Below, piece by piece: positions 31,642 through 33,725 of a stretch of 33,725 bases of DNA; positions within the stretch are counted from its first letter, which is position 1, and every line of letters starts with the position of its first letter. Below the pieces are notes generated by a model. It did no database searches, was not told the origin of the DNA, and was given only the letters and a program-made list of their open reading frames with translations. Position numbers and translations under genes: made by a program. The stretch is taken from positions 1 to 33,725 of the forward strand of contig JAFTFA010000118.1 in assembly GCA_017449785.1 (NCBI GenBank). Direction: 5' to 3'. The DNA is from Muribaculaceae bacterium (GTDB taxonomy: Bacteria; Bacteroidota; Bacteroidia; Bacteroidales; Muribaculaceae).

Positions 31642-32499
31642 TCACTTGATCTGCGAGGTGCGCTTGGGCGGTGCGTCGCAGTGCTGCGGCTTGGCCTGCT
31701 TGCGGGCGGCACGTTCGGCCTTCTGGCGGGCGGCGCGCTCGCGGTTCTCGATGCGCTCGCGTTCCAGTCGCTCGGCGGCGGCCTGCTCGGGCGAGACATA
31801 GGTCTCGTTGTCGAGTCTCTCGACCAGTTGCTCGAGCGTGAGGCACTTGTCCACGGTCACGTCTCCCACGCGGGTGCGCCGCAGGGCAGTCAAGTGGGCT
31901 CCGCTGTCCAGGGCGGCACCGATGTCGCGTGCCAGGGCGCGGATGTAGGTGCCCTTGCTGCACACGACGCGTATCTGCAACGTGGGCTCGTCGGGCAAGC
32001 CGCATTGCAGCACCTCGATCTCGTCGATGACGAGGGTCTTGGGACGGATTTCCACGTCCTGACCCTTGCGGGCCAGCTTGTAGGCCGGTTTGCCGTCAAT
32101 CTTGCAGGCCGAGAACGAGGGCGGCACCTGCTCGATGCTGCCGGTGAACTGCTCTTGCAGCACGCGGTCGATGAGGGCGCGGTCGATGTGTTTCCACTCA
32201 AATGTGGCATCTACCTCGGTCTCCAGGTCATAGCTGGGCGTGGTCGCACCCAGCCGGAGGTCGGCGATATACTCCTTGACGCCCGCCTGCAGCTCGTCGA
32301 TGCGCTTGGTGGCATGGCCGGTGCACAGCAGCAGCACGCCTGTCGCCAGTGGGTCGAGGGTGCCGGCGTGGCCCACCTTGACCTGGCGGGTGCCCAAGTG
32401 GGTGCGCAGCACGGCGCGCACCTTCTTGACCGCGGCAAACGAGGTCATCCTCAGCGGCTTGTCGATGCAGAATATTTCGCCTTCTATCGGGTTGAGCAT
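31642..32499 (-). CDS. truB: tRNA pseudouridine(55) synthase
   Basis: The 285-residue protein starts GEIFCIDKPLRMTSF and carries the catalytic motif VGHAGTLDPLATG with D49 as the nucleophilic Asp. YDLETEVD, KIDGKPAYKLARKG and VVCSKGTYIRALARDIG are further TruB signatures. It makes pseudouridine 55 in the T-arm of tRNA. After the catalytic core (to ~235) there is an Arg/Glu/Ala/Lys-rich, probably helical tail of about 50 residues (RLERERIENRERAARQK…) instead of a PUA domain, which looks like a lineage-specific RNA-contacting extension. It lies 46 bp downstream of uppP. Confidence 0.96.
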   Translation of the reverse strand: MLNPIEGEIFCIDKPLRMTSFAAVKKVRAVLRTHLGTRQVKVGHAGTLDPLATGVLLLCTGHATKRIDELQAGVKEYIADLRLGATTPSYDLETEVDATFEWKHIDRALIDRVLQEQFTGSIEQVPPSFSACKIDGKPAYKLARKGQDVEIRPKTLVIDEIEVLQCGLPDEPTLQIRVVCSKGTYIRALARDIGAALDSGAHLTALRRTRVGDVTVDKCLTLEQLVERLDNETYVSPEQAAAERLERERIENRERAARQKAERAARKQAKPQHCDAPPKRTSQIK

Positions 32500-32545
32500 T
32501 TCAGATAATCTACTTAGAATGGATGTTGATGTCCCAGTCCGGTGT

Positions 32546-33403
32546 CTAATCCACCATCTGTAACGACTGGCCGCTCAAGAGCATCACCAGAATGATAACA
32601 CCCACGATGATGCGGTACCAGCCGAAGGCCTTAAAGCCATACTTGGTCAAGAAATTGACAAACCATTTCATGGCGAGCAAAGCCACAATAAAGGCGACCA
32701 CACAGCCCACAATCAAGACGATGATGTTGTGGGTCGTGGCCCACTCGGCATTGTCCTTGAATAAATCCACCAGATCGAGCAGCGTGGCACCGGCCATGGT
32801 GGGCACTGCCAGGAAGAACGAGAATTCAGCGGCCTTGCGCCGTGTGAGCTTCTGTGACATACCGCCCACGATGGTAGCCATGCTGCGACTCACACCTGGA
32901 ATGACCGATATACACTGGAACAAACCTATCTTGAAAGCCTTGCGCTCGTCAAGCTGCACAGCCTCGCTTCCCTTATTGAAAATGCGGTCACAGAACAGCA
33001 TGAACACGCCACCAGCTACCAGCATGATGGCGACAACCATGACACTGTCGAGCAGCCAGTCGAGCAAGCCCGATTTCTTGGCTGCCAAGCCGATGACGAC
33101 TGCGGGCAGCACTCCCACCACGAGCAGCCAGTAGAAATACCACTTGTGCCTGAAACGCTGCCACGACGAGGAGCCTTCAGGGGCGGGGGTGTTATCGAGA
33201 CGGAAGAACTGCTTCCAGTACAGCACAACAACCGACAGGATCGCTCCAAACTGGATGATGAACGTGAAGGCATGCACAAAGGCGTCACCCTGAGCAACGC
33301 CCAGCAGATTCTGAGCGATGATCATGTGGCCCGTTGACGAAACAGGAAGGAACTCGGTGAGTCCTTCTACTATAGCAATGATGATTGCTTGCAGCAGATC
33401 CAT
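32546..33403 (-). CDS. uppP: Undecaprenyl-diphosphate phosphatase (BacA family)
   Basis: The 285-residue polytopic membrane protein carries both family signatures. EGLTEFLPVSSTGH (13–26) holds the catalytic glutamates' region and PGVSRSMATI (169–178) holds R173. It dephosphorylates undecaprenyl pyrophosphate on the outer face of the inner membrane, recycling the lipid carrier for peptidoglycan and surface polysaccharides; extra copies give bacitracin tolerance. The start is 11 bp after the DUF3098 stop, so the two are co-transcribed. Confidence 0.97.
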   Translation of the reverse strand: MDLLQAIIIAIVEGLTEFLPVSSTGHMIIAQNLLGVAQGDAFVHAFTFIIQFGAILSVVVLYWKQFFRLDNTPAPEGSSSWQRFRHKWYFYWLLVVGVLPAVVIGLAAKKSGLLDWLLDSVMVVAIMLVAGGVFMLFCDRIFNKGSEAVQLDERKAFKIGLFQCISVIPGVSRSMATIVGGMSQKLTRRKAAEFSFFLAVPTMAGATLLDLVDLFKDNAEWATTHNIIVLIVGCVVAFIVALLAMKWFVNFLTKYGFKAFGWYRIIVGVIILVMLLSGQSLQMVD

Positions 33404-33414
33404 GCCGATAAAGT

Positions 33415-33708
33415 TTATTCTTCAGTTTGGGTCTTGTCGTTATTGTCTTTCTTGCGGTAGATGATGGCAAATGCCATGAGTACAAAGCCCAGGAAGGCGA
33501 TGACGGGACCCGTGGTCACGCGGCTGCTCTCGAACAGGTCTTTGTTGAACGTGTCACCTGTGTTGGCGCTACCGGTCATCAGCCAGAAGCCGATCACGAT
33601 CAGCAGCAGGCAGATGCCCATCAGGATGAAGTTAATCTTGGTCAGTGGATAGGATACTTTGCCCTTGTCCTTGCTCTCAACTTGAGTTCTCTTTTCTTGA
33701 GTTGCCAT
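33415..33708 (-). CDS. DUF3098 small two-helix membrane protein
   Basis: The 97-residue protein has a charged N-terminus, two transmembrane helices (~26–45 and ~66–84) and a charged C-terminus. The text LTKINFILMGICLLLIVIGFWLMTG and GPVIAFLGFVLMAFAIIYRKK matches the DUF3098 family of Bacteroidota. In this phylum it usually lies between ftsX and uppP; here the uppP side is confirmed and the other side is beyond the window. The function is unknown; the context suggests a link to cell-envelope or division machinery. Confidence 0.88.
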   Translation of the reverse strand: MATQEKRTQVESKDKGKVSYPLTKINFILMGICLLLIVIGFWLMTGSANTGDTFNKDLFESSRVTTGPVIAFLGFVLMAFAIIYRKKDNNDKTQTEE

Positions 33709-33725
33709 TATTTTCTTTATTGTTA

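Noticed and set aside
1..33725. Search for CRISPR arrays, tRNA and rRNA genes
   Set aside because: I saw no regularly spaced repeats of 25–40 bp and no tRNA cloverleaf or rRNA text. The integrase therefore does not appear to sit next to a tRNA gene, at least on the visible side.

Overview
The window looks like a chromosomal segment from a member of the Bacteroidales (Bacteroidota). The evidence is a SusC/SusD pair, lipoproteins with a Cys followed by acidic residues, the DUF3098–uppP–truB–queA gene order, and several promoters with the Bacteroidota −7 element TAnnTTTG. A gut or rumen lineage such as Muribaculaceae or Prevotellaceae is plausible, but no sequence here fixes the genus.

Region 1 (1–~10445) is visibly AT-richer than the rest and looks acquired. 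It starts with the 3' end of an IS1182-type transposase. Next come a DUF4143 ATPase and a compact four-gene, same-strand cassette: a small protein whose reading frame breaks at an A_AAA_AAC slippery heptamer, a three-helix membrane protein with an RNxxxH HEPN-type motif, a SIR2-fold protein with Asn where the catalytic His is expected, and a 1540-residue NACHT/STAND ATPase with a TIR domain at its C-terminus. A convergent tyrosine recombinase follows, with its own promoter and two sets of short direct repeats next to it. I read this as an integrase-linked anti-phage defence island. The HEPN + SIR2 + STAND-TIR combination is the best candidate for an undescribed system.

Region 2 (~10445–12422) is host-like and GC-rich. 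It encodes a small beta-grasp-like protein coupled to a one-chain exported 5'-nucleotidase, and ends in an 18-bp perfect-stem bidirectional terminator.

Region 3 (12440–28166) is a polysaccharide utilization locus. A membrane-spanning TPR/coiled-coil/HTH regulator diverges from a plus-strand operon: SusC transporter, SusD lipoprotein, a second surface glycan-binding lipoprotein with a duplicated domain, a BACON–GH16 surface endo-beta-glucanase, and a periplasmic GH5–GH3 fusion. A separate GH3 enzyme lies convergently behind a strong terminator. The enzyme set points to a beta-glucan (mixed-linkage or beta-1,3-glucan). GH16 would cut at the surface, SusC/D would import oligosaccharides, and GH5/GH3 would release glucose in the periplasm.

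Region 4 (28314–33725, all minus) holds a stand-alone LuxR-type HTH protein, a calcineurin-like phosphoesterase, and the housekeeping run DUF3098–uppP–truB–queA, which ends in a terminator at 30465–30501.
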